From JAJXWB01 sp047605445 (lineage in GTDB: Bacteria > Pseudomonadota > Alphaproteobacteria > Rhizobiales > Beijerinckiaceae), in NCBI GenBank assembly GCA_047605445.1, contig JASGFP010000059.1, positions 1 through 24,473 on the forward strand: a stretch of DNA of 24,473 nucleotides, given 5' to 3'. The notes beneath the pieces were generated by a model. That model was given only the letters and a program-made list of their open reading frames with translations, had not been told where the DNA came from and searched no databases. Shown one piece after another: positions 6,569 through 15,712 of this stretch. The translations under genes and the position numbers were made by a program. Each line of letters begins with the position of its first letter. Position 1 is the stretch's first letter.

Positions 6569-7038
6569 CGAACGGATCTGCCGCCGCCCACCTTGCCAGA
6601 ACGCCTGACGTCGGCGACCGCGCGCGCCGGCTTTTCCTCTGCGCCGGCGATCAGCGTCAGCACGCGCCGCGCATTGGCCGCGCAGTCGATATCGTCGGGC
6701 TTCGTCTCGATGTCTGCGATGACAGAAACGAGTTGCGCCCTGCTTCCGGCGAGTCGCGCCTGCAAGGCGTCGATATCCGCCACCTTGCGCCGCAATGCCT
6801 GGATCAACGCGTCGCGCTTCCAGCTTCGCAGATCGGAGGGCAGCAGCGACCGGATTTCTTCGAGACTGAAACCCGCCTTCTGGGCCGTCGCGATGAGATC
6901 GAGTGTGAGCGCGGCTTCTGGCGGGTAGGTCCGATAGCCGTTCGGCCGGCGTTCGGCGGAAAGCAGGCCGGCCCGCTCGTAGAAACGGATGGTCGAGGCC
7001 GCGACGCCGACGCGCTTCGCCAGTTCGCCGATGTTCAT
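6559..7038 (-). CDS. MerR-family transcriptional regulator
   Basis: 159 residues. The N-terminal MerR winged helix is clear: MNIGELAKRVGVAASTIRFY (1-20), ERAGLL, RRPNGYRTY and a second wing LDLIATAQKAGFSLEEIRSLL (47-66). A dimerisation coiled coil follows (about 77-115). The effector part is short, with a single Cys (C119 in DDIDCAANAR); the paired Cys of CueR/ZntR-type metal sensors are absent, so a metal sensor is unlikely and a thiol or organic effector is possible (inference). The ATG at 7038-7036 is preceded on the minus strand by GAGGGATCGGTC. It is divergent from the OYE-family gene, and between them lies a promoter with the 19-bp spacer and central dyad that MerR proteins act on. Confidence 0.92.
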   Translation of the reverse strand: MNIGELAKRVGVAASTIRFYERAGLLSAERRPNGYRTYPPEAALTLDLIATAQKAGFSLEEIRSLLPSDLRSWKRDALIQALRRKVADIDALQARLAGSRAQLVSVIADIETKPDDIDCAANARRVLTLIAGAEEKPARAVADVRRSGKVGGGRSVRAG

Positions 7039-7058
7039 GACCGATCCCTCAGAGGCGC

Positions 7059-7089
7059 TTGACCTTAAAGTTAACTCAAAGGTTATGGT
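7059..7089 (+). promoter_or_regulatory. MerR-type promoter with 19-bp spacer and operator dyad
   Basis: A -35 TTGACC (7059-7064) and a -10 TATGGT (7084-7089) are separated by 19 nt, the overlong spacer diagnostic of promoters twisted into activity by MerR proteins. Within it lies a dyad with arms ACCTTAAAG (7062-7070) and CTCAAAGGT (7075-7083), 7 of 9 positions symmetric around TTAA. It reads towards the OYE-family gene starting at 7121. Confidence 0.75.
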
Positions 7090-7120
7090 CCGTCTAGTTC
7101 TGCTGCTTCGGAGACTTGCC

Positions 7121-8356
<1,236 letters not shown>

Positions 8357-8377
8357 ACAACCCTCTTGATCGTCTTC

Positions 8378-8394
8378 TAAAATTGTCGGACAAT
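8378..8394 (+). promoter_or_regulatory. Putative GntR operator at the acyl-CoA dehydrogenase promoter
   Basis: A perfect palindrome, ATTGTC-G-GACAAT (8382-8394), with the TTGT-NNN-ACAA form common for FCD-type GntR regulators. It overlaps a -10-like TAAAAT (8378-8383), where a bound repressor would block RNA polymerase. It shares its core GTCGGAC with the promoter of the gntR gene 2.5 kb upstream. Confidence 0.55.
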
Positions 8395-8432
8395 CCTTAC
8401 CAAGCGGGCCAGAACCGCACGGGAGAACGCCG

Positions 8433-9635
8433 ATGGATTTCCAACATTCTGCGCGCGCCAGGGAATTGCAGGCGAAAGTCGCCGCCTTCATGGAGACGCA
8501 TGTCGCTCCGAACGAGCATCTCTATGGCGAGCAGGCTCAGGGGCAGGCGCGCTACCGCACGCCTCAGATCGTGCAAGATTTGAAAAAGAAGGCAAAAGCA
8601 GAAGGCCTCTGGAACCTCTTCCTGCCCGGCGACCACGGCGCCGGCCTCACCAATCTCGAATACGCCCCGCTCGCCGAACTCATGGGCCGCATCGACTGGT
8701 CGAGCGAAGTCTTCAACTGCTCGGCGCCCGACACCGGCAACATGGAAGTGCTGACGCTCTACGGTTCCGAGGCGCAGAAGAAACAATGGCTGGAGCCGCT
8801 GCTGAACGGCGAAATCCGGTCGGGCTTCTCGATGACGGAACCGGAGGTCGCCTCCTCCGACGCCACCAACATCCAGTGCACCATCAAGCGCGACGGCGAT
8901 CACTACGTCATCAACGGCCGCAAGTGGTTCACCTCGGGCGCGATGAACGAGAATTGCAAGATACTCATCGTCATGGGCAAGACCGATCCCGACAATCCGA
9001 ATAAGCACCAGCAGCAGTCGATGATCCTCGTGCCGAAGGACACGCCCGGCGTGAAGATCGTGCGCGACATCAAGGTCTACGGCTACGACCATGCGCCGGT
9101 CGGACATCCCGAGATCGTCTACGACAATGTGCGCGTGCCCGCGGCCAACATGCTGCTCGGCGAAGGGCGCGGATTCGAGATCGCGCAGGGGCGTCTCGGG
9201 CCCGGCCGCATCCATCATTGCATGCGCCTGATCGGCTGCGCGCAGCGCGCGCTCGAACTGATGTGCAAGCGCGCCAACAATCGCGTCGCCTTCGGCAAGC
9301 CGCTCGGCGAACAAGGCTCGGTGCGCGAGGACATCGCCAATTCCTATTGCGAGATCGAGCAGGCGCGGCTCCTGACGCTGAAGGCCGCAGACAGGATGGA
9401 CCGCGAGGGCAACAAGGCCGCGCGCGACCTGATCGCCGCCGCCAAGATCGTCGTGCCGAGCATGGCCGCGCGTGTCATCGACCGCGCCATCCAGATCCAC
9501 GGCGGCATGGGCGTATCTCAGGACACGTTCCTTGCGGAAGCCTACACCTACGCCCGCTTCATCCGCATCGGCGACGGCCCGGACCAGGTGCACATGTCGC
9601 AACTCGGACGCACGCTGCTGAAGCGGTTCGCGTGA
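8433..9635 (+). CDS. Acyl-CoA dehydrogenase (ACAD10/11-like)
   Basis: 400 residues with all three acyl-CoA dehydrogenase domains: N-terminal helices (1-130), beta domain with the FAD/substrate motif GFSMTEPEVASSDATN, and the C-terminal helical domain (GRLGPGRIHHCMRLIGCAQRA; IQIHGGMGVSQD). In the region of the catalytic base the sequence is RIGDGPDQVHMSQLGR, with Asp in place of the usual Glu, as in the ACAD10/11 subgroup acting on long, branched or hydroxylated acyl chains. It oxidises acyl-CoA to 2-enoyl-CoA and passes electrons to ETF. GGGAGAA precedes the ATG at 8433. A GntR-like operator sits just upstream. Substrate specificity cannot be read. Confidence 0.92.
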   Translation: MDFQHSARARELQAKVAAFMETHVAPNEHLYGEQAQGQARYRTPQIVQDLKKKAKAEGLWNLFLPGDHGAGLTNLEYAPLAELMGRIDWSSEVFNCSAPDTGNMEVLTLYGSEAQKKQWLEPLLNGEIRSGFSMTEPEVASSDATNIQCTIKRDGDHYVINGRKWFTSGAMNENCKILIVMGKTDPDNPNKHQQQSMILVPKDTPGVKIVRDIKVYGYDHAPVGHPEIVYDNVRVPAANMLLGEGRGFEIAQGRLGPGRIHHCMRLIGCAQRALELMCKRANNRVAFGKPLGEQGSVREDIANSYCEIEQARLLTLKAADRMDREGNKAARDLIAAAKIVVPSMAARVIDRAIQIHGGMGVSQDTFLAEAYTYARFIRIGDGPDQVHMSQLGRTLLKRFA

Positions 9636-9647
9636 TGGGCGTTAGGC

Positions 9648-9755
9648 CCTTCTCCCCGCCTGCGGGGTGAAGGTGGCCGAAGGCCGGATGAGAGGCCGGT
9701 CGCAATACACAAATTTCTCATCAACGACCGGGCCCTCGTCCTCCCTTCTCCCCGC
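9648..9755. repeat. GC-rich dispersed-type hairpin repeat
   Basis: Hairpin arms CCTTCTCCCCGC (9648-9659) and GCGGGGTGAAGG (9662-9673) are followed by GGCCGAAGGCCGG. The 13-mer CCCTTCTCCCCGC recurs at 9743-9755. This resembles the repetitive CTTCTCCCCGC..GCGGGG-AGAAGG elements scattered between genes in many alphaproteobacterial genomes. It fills most of the gap between the acyl-CoA dehydrogenase and the next SDR gene and may act as a terminator. Confidence 0.6.
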
Positions 9756-9792
9756 ACGCGCGTAGAGGGAACCAACGTCGCAGGAGCATTGC

Positions 9793-10551
9793 ATGTCCCC
9801 CTTCTCCCTGGCCGGTAAGGTCGCGCTCGTCACCGGCTCGACCATGGGCATCGGCCTGGGCGTCGCGCGCGTGCTGGCGCAAGCCGGCGCGCATGTCGTC
9901 ATCTCCAGCCGCAAGCCGGAAGATTGCGCGCGCATCGCCGGCGAACTGACGAAAGACGGACTCAGCGCCGAGGGGCGGGCCTGTCATATCGGCAAGATGG
10001 AGGACATCGCGTCGATGGCCGCGCATCTGCGCGAAAAGCACGGCGGCCTCGACATTCTCGTCAACAACGCCGTGCTCTCGCCGTGGCGCTCCATCGACGA
10101 CACGGACGAACCGCTGTTCATGAAGGCGATGGAAGTGAACATGCGCGGCGTCTGGTATCTGTCGGTCGAGGCGACGAAACTGATGAAGCCGCGCGGCGGC
10201 GGCTCGATCGTCAACATTTCATCTGTTGCCGCGCTGCACCCCGACAAGATGCTGGCGCTCTATTCCACCTTCAAGACGGCGATGATCGGCATGAGCCGCT
10301 CCTTCGCGCTGGAATACGGCGCGTTCGGCGTCCGCGTGAACACGATTCTGCCGGGCCTCATCGACACGAAACTCGCGAAAGCCTTCGAGGGCGACGACAT
10401 GAAGACGATTCTTGATGGCACGCCGCTGCGCCGCATCGGTCAGCCGGAGGAGATCGGCTACGCCGTGCTGTATCTGAGTTCGGCGGCCGGCGCTTTCGTC
10501 ACCGGCGCAAGCCTGGTGATCGACGGCGGCGCGAGCATCGCGAGTCACTAG
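9793..10551 (+). CDS. SDR-family oxidoreductase
   Basis: 252-residue classical short-chain dehydrogenase/reductase. The Rossmann motif TGSTMGIG is at 14-21, the NNA motif reads LVNNAVLSP (Val instead of the usual Gly), the active-site Ser is in IVNISSVAA, and the catalytic Y-x3-K is YSTFK. The FabG-like C-terminus is GQPEEIGYAVLYLSSAAGAFVTGASLVIDGG. NAD(P)-dependent alcohol/ketone interconversion is expected; R-x-P after the cofactor strand (SSRKPED) hints at NADP(H). The start at 9793 has a good ribosome site (CAGGAG, 6 nt). It lies downstream of the acyl-CoA dehydrogenase and could act on a 3-hydroxyacyl or alcohol intermediate (inference). Confidence 0.9.
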   Translation: MSPFSLAGKVALVTGSTMGIGLGVARVLAQAGAHVVISSRKPEDCARIAGELTKDGLSAEGRACHIGKMEDIASMAAHLREKHGGLDILVNNAVLSPWRSIDDTDEPLFMKAMEVNMRGVWYLSVEATKLMKPRGGGSIVNISSVAALHPDKMLALYSTFKTAMIGMSRSFALEYGAFGVRVNTILPGLIDTKLAKAFEGDDMKTILDGTPLRRIGQPEEIGYAVLYLSSAAGAFVTGASLVIDGGASIASH

Positions 10552-10564
10552 GCCGAGTCTGATT

Positions 10565-10683
10565 CCCTCCCCCTTGTGGGGGAGGGTTAGGGTGGGGGAT
10601 CGCGCAATCTGGCGACGCTAGCGAAGACCCGACCAGCCCAACTGTCGCAGGATTGCGCGACCCCTCCCCACAAGAGGGAGGGG
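10565..10683. repeat. Long imperfect inverted repeat between two SDR genes
   Basis: The left arm holds a G/C-run hairpin (10565-10586) followed by GGGATCGCGCAATC (10596-10609). The right arm holds GATTGCGCGACCCC (10651-10664) followed by the complementary C/A-rich run (10663-10683). The whole 119-nt element folds on itself. The first 22 nt recur exactly at 19883-19904, marking a dispersed family. Confidence 0.7.
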
Positions 10684-10701
10684 AGACGAACGGAGCCACT
10701 C

Positions 10702-11484
<783 letters not shown>

Positions 11485-11490
11485 TTGTTT

Positions 11491-11585
11491 CCGTCATTGC
11501 GAGGAGCGGAGCGACGCGCCAATCCATCCGCCGCATGTGGCCCAGCGCCCGGGGATGGATTGCTTCGCTTCGCTCGCAATGACGG
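11491..11585. repeat. Nested palindromic intergenic repeat at a convergent junction
   Basis: Outer arms CCGTCATTGCGAG (11491-11503) and CTCGCAATGACGG (11573-11585) pair perfectly over 13 bp. Inner arms CAATCCATC (11520-11528) and GATGGATTG (11554-11562) pair over 9. The GTCATTGCGAG...AATCCAT form is a widespread dispersed repeat in alphaproteobacteria. It occupies nearly the whole gap between the SDR gene and the convergent molybdopterin-subunit gene and may terminate both. Confidence 0.75.
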
Positions 11586-11594
11586 CGCTTGTGC

Positions 11595-13904
11595 TTACGG
11601 ATTGCACGCCCGCCAGATCTTCTCCGGCGTGATCGGCATGTCCATGTCGCTCACGCCCCGCGAGGCCAGCGCGTCCATCACGGCGTTCACCAGCGTTGGC
11701 GTTCCGGCGACTGTGCCGGATTCGCCGCAGCCCTTCGCGCCGAGCGGATTGGTCCTGCACGGCGCGCCGTCGAACAGCGATACGGCGAACGAGGGCATGT
11801 CGTCGGCGCGCGCGACCTTGTAGTCCATCAGGCTCGACGTCAGCAGCTGGCCGTCGTCATAGACCGCGCCCTCATACAGCGCCTGTCCCACGCCCTGCGC
11901 GATGCCGCCGTGAATCTGGCCCTGCACCAGCATCGGATTGATGGCGACGCCGACATCGTCGAGCGTCGAATAGCGCTCGATCTTCAACGTTCCCGTATCC
12001 GGGTCGATCGACACTTCGGCGATATGCGCGCCGTTCGGCCAGCTCGGCCCGTCGACCTTGGCGGTCGAGCGCACCGACAGCTGCTCCTCGAATTCGCCGC
12101 GCGCGAGATCGGCGAGCGCGATCGAGCGATCCGTGCCCGCAATGGTGAACCGGCCGCCCGCATATTCGAGATCGCCCGGCGCCGATTCCAGATGTTCCGC
12201 CGCCTTCTCGCGCGCTTTCTCCAGGAGATGCGCAGCGCCGACGGCGACCGCCGAGCCGCCGACGAACAGCGAGCGCGAGCCGACCGATCCCATGCCCTGC
12301 GCGAGATCGGTGTCGCCCTGCACAATGCGCACGCTCGCAATCGGCACGTCGAGCGCCGCGGCGATCATCTGCGCATAGCTCGTCTCGAGCCCCTGCCCCA
12401 TCGCCTGCGTCGCGGAATGGACGATGATTTCGCCGCTGGCGGTCGCGTGCACGCTCACCGTCTCCTGCAGCGTATTGCCGCCGGTCCATTCGATGTAGCT
12501 GGCAAGGCCGCGCCCGTAGAGCAGGCCCTTTGCTTCCGCGGCCGCCTTGCGCGCCGCAAAGCCGTCCCAGTCGGCGGCCGCGCTCGCCTTGTCGAGAAGA
12601 TCGGCGAACGCGCCGCTGTCGTAAATCTGTCCGACCGGCGTCGTGTAGGGAAAGGCGTCCGGCTTGATCGCGTTGATCTTGCGGATGTCGCGCGGGTCCA
12701 TGTTCAGCTGCCGCGCGGCTGCATCCATCAGCCGTTCGATGACGTAGATGGCTTCGGGCCGCCCCGCGCCGCGATAGGCGCCGATCGGCGCCGTATTGGT
12801 CATCACCGCGCTAATGTCGAAACGCAGCGCGGGAACGTGATAGACGCCCACCGACACGAAGGGCGACAGCACGAGCGGGATCAGAACGCCCACGCCCATC
12901 GGCGTCGCGCCGGTATTGCCGAGCGATTGTGCGCGAAAGGCCAGAATCTTTCCGTCCGCATCGAGCGCCAGTTCCGCTTTCGTGTAGAGGTCGCGGCCAT
13001 GCGTGCCGCCGAGAAATTCCTCGATGCGGTCGGCGCGCCAGCGCACGGGCTTGCCGAGCTTCGTCGCCGCATACGAAACAAGCGCCTCTTCCGGGTAGAG
13101 GTTTGTCTTCTGCCCGAACCCGCCGCCGATATCGCCGACCAGCACCTGGATGCTCTCCTTCGGGCGCTTCAGCACGGCGTCGGCGAGAATGTCGCGCGTG
13201 GTGGTCGGCGTCTGCGATTGCGTGCGCAGGACCAGCCGGCCGGTTTCCGCATGGACTTCAGCCAGGGCGCCGCGCGGCTCCAGCGCGAAGGGAATGAGCC
13301 GCTGGTTCATGATTTCCAGCGACACCTTGTGCGCGGCCGAGGCGAAGATATCGTCGACCTTCGCCTTGTCGCCATAGGAATGCGCCGCCACGAAATTGTC
13401 CGGCGTCGCCGGCCAGACCTGCGGCGCGCCGGGTTTGGCCGCTTCGCGCACATCGGTCACGGAGGGCAGGTCTTCGTAGTCGACCGCGATCAGCTCCGCC
13501 GCGTCATAGGCCGCTTCGCGCGTCTCCGCGATCACGGCGGCCAATGGCTCGCCCACGAAGCGAACCGTCCCGTCGGCGAGAATGCGGCGCGGCGGCGCAT
13601 TCATGTCGGCGCCGTCCGGCCGCTTGAACAGCGGCGGGGGAGCGGGCAGCGCGCCGACGCCGTCGGCCACGAGATCTGCCCCCGTATAGACCGCGACGAC
13701 GCCGGGCGCGGCCCTGGCCTCCGATGCGTCGATCGAAACGATCTTGGCATGGGCGTGCGGCGAGCGCAGCAGGACCATCCACAAGGCGCCCGCCTCGGCG
13801 CGATCGTCGATGTAGCGGCCTTTTCCGGTCAGCAGGCGCTCGTCCTCGAGCCGCGTGACCGATTGATGGGCGCCGAATTTCAGGTTTGCCGGAAGAACGT
13901 CCAT
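11595..13904 (-). CDS. Xanthine dehydrogenase-family molybdopterin-binding large subunit (form II CoxL-like), orphan
   Basis: 769 residues, full length for the large (molybdenum cofactor) subunit of xanthine/aldehyde/CO dehydrogenases. Visible are GGGFGQK (260-266), the signature AYRGAGR (376-382), the Q-rich segment ATQAMGQGLETSYAQ, and the C-terminal KGCGESGT with the catalytic base E728. AYRGAGR marks form II (aldehyde-oxidase-like) proteins; true form I CO dehydrogenases have AYxCSFR. The likely reaction is hydroxylation of an aldehyde or aromatic N-heterocycle. The FAD (CoxM) and 2Fe-2S (CoxS) subunit genes are not adjacent or anywhere in the window, so partners must be encoded elsewhere. 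The ATG at 13904-13902 follows GAGGATTTCC on the minus strand. Divergent from a TetR gene with a perfect palindrome between them. Confidence 0.93.
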   Translation of the reverse strand: MDVLPANLKFGAHQSVTRLEDERLLTGKGRYIDDRAEAGALWMVLLRSPHAHAKIVSIDASEARAAPGVVAVYTGADLVADGVGALPAPPPLFKRPDGADMNAPPRRILADGTVRFVGEPLAAVIAETREAAYDAAELIAVDYEDLPSVTDVREAAKPGAPQVWPATPDNFVAAHSYGDKAKVDDIFASAAHKVSLEIMNQRLIPFALEPRGALAEVHAETGRLVLRTQSQTPTTTRDILADAVLKRPKESIQVLVGDIGGGFGQKTNLYPEEALVSYAATKLGKPVRWRADRIEEFLGGTHGRDLYTKAELALDADGKILAFRAQSLGNTGATPMGVGVLIPLVLSPFVSVGVYHVPALRFDISAVMTNTAPIGAYRGAGRPEAIYVIERLMDAAARQLNMDPRDIRKINAIKPDAFPYTTPVGQIYDSGAFADLLDKASAAADWDGFAARKAAAEAKGLLYGRGLASYIEWTGGNTLQETVSVHATASGEIIVHSATQAMGQGLETSYAQMIAAALDVPIASVRIVQGDTDLAQGMGSVGSRSLFVGGSAVAVGAAHLLEKAREKAAEHLESAPGDLEYAGGRFTIAGTDRSIALADLARGEFEEQLSVRSTAKVDGPSWPNGAHIAEVSIDPDTGTLKIERYSTLDDVGVAINPMLVQGQIHGGIAQGVGQALYEGAVYDDGQLLTSSLMDYKVARADDMPSFAVSLFDGAPCRTNPLGAKGCGESGTVAGTPTLVNAVMDALASRGVSDMDMPITPEKIWRACNP

Positions 13905-13970
13905 GGAAATCCTCGATCTAGGGGAAGGAATCTGCCGGAAAGCGGCGACGCTGTCGATCTCGGGCGGGCG

Positions 13971-13986
13971 TCGGGATAAATCCCGA
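13971..13986. promoter_or_regulatory. Perfect palindrome, candidate TetR operator
   Basis: TCGGGAT-AA-ATCCCGA, 7-bp arms, lies in the 245-nt divergent spacer between the molybdopterin-subunit gene (67 nt from its start) and the TetR gene (164 nt from its start). Position and symmetry fit an operator for the divergent TetR regulator. Confidence 0.5.
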
Positions 13987-14149
13987 TCGCGCAAGTGATT
14001 GCAACGACGAAGTTTTCGGCGAAAAGCCGCACCTCTCGGGCTTTCAGCCCCGTCGAACTTGATACGGATCAATGAAAGGCGGCGCGGAAACGTGATCGCT
14101 GGCATCAGGCGAAACATGCCTGCCATTCATGCGGGGCAAGGAGATGCAA

Positions 14150-14779
14150 ATGGACGCTGCGGTCGCGACGAGCGCGGAGACATCCGCGCGCCGGATGACG
14201 AAACCGCCCGGCGCCTATCGTCACGGCGATCTGCGCAACGCGCTCATCGCTGCGGCGACGGAACTGACCGTCCAGCGCGGCGGGCCCGATTTCACGCTGC
14301 GCGAGATCGCCGGCCTCACCGGCGTGCGGCATGCGGCCGTCTACCGCCATTTCGCCTCCAAAGGCGCCCTGCTGGAAGAAATCGCGCGGCTGGGCGTCCA
14401 GTCGCTGCGCGCCATGATCGAACAGGAGCAGTCCGGCTCGCCCGGCGACCGTCTCGAGGCGATCGCAGGCCATTATCTCGACTTCGCGGTGTCGCGGCCC
14501 GGCGAATATCGCGTCATGGCCCAGGAAAGCGCGTCGAGCGCCCAGTATCGCGCCCTGCTCGACCTGATGGCGGGCCCCGTCGCCGCCGCCCAATCCGCCG
14601 GCGCGCTCCGCAAGGATGTCGCGGCCGACATGCTGGCGCGCCTGTGGTGGGCGGAACTGCATGGCCTCGCCATGCTGACCCTGAACTCCGCGATGAAGGC
14701 GAGCGAACTGAAGGATTGCGTGCGCGCGCTTGCGCGCGTCTGGCGCGCCGATGCGCCGGCGTTGAAGCCCGCCGCCTGA
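14150..14779 (+). CDS. TetR/AcrR-family transcriptional regulator
   Basis: 209 residues. The N-terminal TetR DNA-binding domain covers about 23-70 (HGDLRNALIAAATELTVQRG, then FTLREIAGLTGVRHAAVYRHF, the HTH). The C-terminal helical domain contains LWWAELHGLAML, the WHG-type motif of the TetR_C_33-like subgroup. The ATG at 14150 is favoured because AAGGAG (14138-14143) lies exactly 6 nt upstream; in-frame ATGs at 14129 and 14144 are less well placed. TetR proteins usually repress a divergent gene, here the molybdopterin large subunit, with release by a small ligand. A perfect palindrome between the two genes supports this. Confidence 0.92.
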   Translation: MDAAVATSAETSARRMTKPPGAYRHGDLRNALIAAATELTVQRGGPDFTLREIAGLTGVRHAAVYRHFASKGALLEEIARLGVQSLRAMIEQEQSGSPGDRLEAIAGHYLDFAVSRPGEYRVMAQESASSAQYRALLDLMAGPVAAAQSAGALRKDVAADMLARLWWAELHGLAMLTLNSAMKASELKDCVRALARVWRADAPALKPAA

Positions 14780-14818
14780 GCGCGGCGGCAAGCCGCGCCG
14801 CAGTAAGCTGGCGCGGCT
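14780..14818. terminator. Overlapping hairpins at convergent tetR / esterase ends
   Basis: GCGCGGC (14780-14786) pairs with GCCGCGC (14792-14798). Alternatively AGCCGCGCC (14791-14799) pairs with GGCGCGGCT (14810-14818). There is no T-run, so termination strength is uncertain. Confidence 0.4.
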
Positions 14819-15711
14819 CAGGCTGACGCGGCGCCGGCCTGCTGCAGGAAGGCTGTCGCCTCGTCCATGGCGCGGCGCGCCTCCGGCGTCCATCTGTTCG
14901 CGAAGACGAACACATGGGGCATGTCGCGCTCGACGCAGACTTTCGTCGTGACGCCGGCGGCCCTGGCGCGCTCGGCCGCGCGCAGCGAATCGTCCAGCAG
15001 GATTTCCGTGTCGCCCACGGAAAACAGGATCGGCGGCAGGCCGGAATAATCGCCGTAGAGCGGAGAGGCCAGCGGATTGCGGGGATCGGCCGCGCCGAGA
15101 TAGGCCTCCACGATCGTCTCGATTCCCTCCGACACCAGCAGCGGATCGCGCTCGGCGTTCGTCTTCATTGTCGCGCCGGTGATGGCGAGATCGGTCCAGG
15201 GCGAAAAGGCGATGGCTGCGTCCGGCAGCGGCAGGCCCTTGTCGCGCAGGTTCAGCAGCAGCGCGAGCGTCAGTCCGCCGCCAGCGGAATCGCCCGCGAC
15301 ATAGCAGGGGCCGGCGACGATGGCGCGCAGCGCGATCCAGGCCGCCGTCGCATCGTCCAGGGCGGCGGGAAACGCATGTTCGGGCGCAAGCCGGTAATCG
15401 GCGGCATAGACCCGCAGGCCGCGCTTGGCGAAACCGCCGGTGATCGCGCGATGGGTGCGTGGGGACATGCCGACATAGCCGCCGCCATGCAGATAGAGCA
15501 TCGCGCCGGTCGCGGGAACGTCGCGCGCTTCGACCCATTCGCCCGGCACGCCGCCGAGCGTCGCGGGCGTAAAGATCACGCCGCGCGGCGGAAACGCGCG
15601 CGCCGAATTGAACACGCGCCGCACATCCTGCGGCGTCTTCGATTTCGACAGCCCGCGCTTGACGGAATGGCGGAGCGCAAAATTGATGAAACGCGCGCGC
15701 AGGCTTGTCAC
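14818..15711 (-). CDS. HSL-family (family IV) alpha/beta-hydrolase esterase
   Basis: 297 residues with the complete hormone-sensitive-lipase-like signature: HGGGY oxyanion loop (75-79), DYRLAPEHAFPAALDD (105-120), nucleophile GDSAGGG (S142), acid in GDTEILLDDS (D240) and base in MPHVF (H266). Such enzymes hydrolyse short to medium acyl esters or lactones. No signal peptide is apparent; the N-terminus is basic and amphipathic (RARFINFALRHSVKRG), so it is cytoplasmic or peripherally membrane-bound. The start is a GTG at 15711-15709, one nt after the TGA of the upstream SDR gene, with AAGGA inside that gene's last codons 9 nt away. Translation is therefore likely coupled to the SDR, suggesting the two act on the same compound. 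Confidence 0.92.
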   Translation of the reverse strand: MTSLRARFINFALRHSVKRGLSKSKTPQDVRRVFNSARAFPPRGVIFTPATLGGVPGEWVEARDVPATGAMLYLHGGGYVGMSPRTHRAITGGFAKRGLRVYAADYRLAPEHAFPAALDDATAAWIALRAIVAGPCYVAGDSAGGGLTLALLLNLRDKGLPLPDAAIAFSPWTDLAITGATMKTNAERDPLLVSEGIETIVEAYLGAADPRNPLASPLYGDYSGLPPILFSVGDTEILLDDSLRAAERARAAGVTTKVCVERDMPHVFVFANRWTPEARRAMDEATAFLQQAGAASA

Positions 15712-15712
15712 G

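Noticed and set aside
6559..7038. Metal-sensing MerR (CueR/ZntR/MerR type)
   Set aside because: Only one Cys is present in the effector part. The paired Cys/His ligands of metal sensors are missing.
10565..10683. CRISPR or insertion sequence
   Set aside because: It has only a single pair of inverted arms with no regular direct repeats or spacers and no transposase frame. It fits a dispersed palindromic repeat.
11595..13904. True CO dehydrogenase (form I CoxL)
   Set aside because: The active-site loop reads AYRGAGR, not AYxCSFR, and no coxM/coxS genes flank it.
11589..13979. Very long plus-strand open frame opposite the molybdopterin-subunit gene
   Set aside because: It is antisense to a clear xanthine dehydrogenase-family gene. 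The product is Arg/Asp/His-rich low-complexity sequence typical of a GC-rich shadow frame, with no family motifs.
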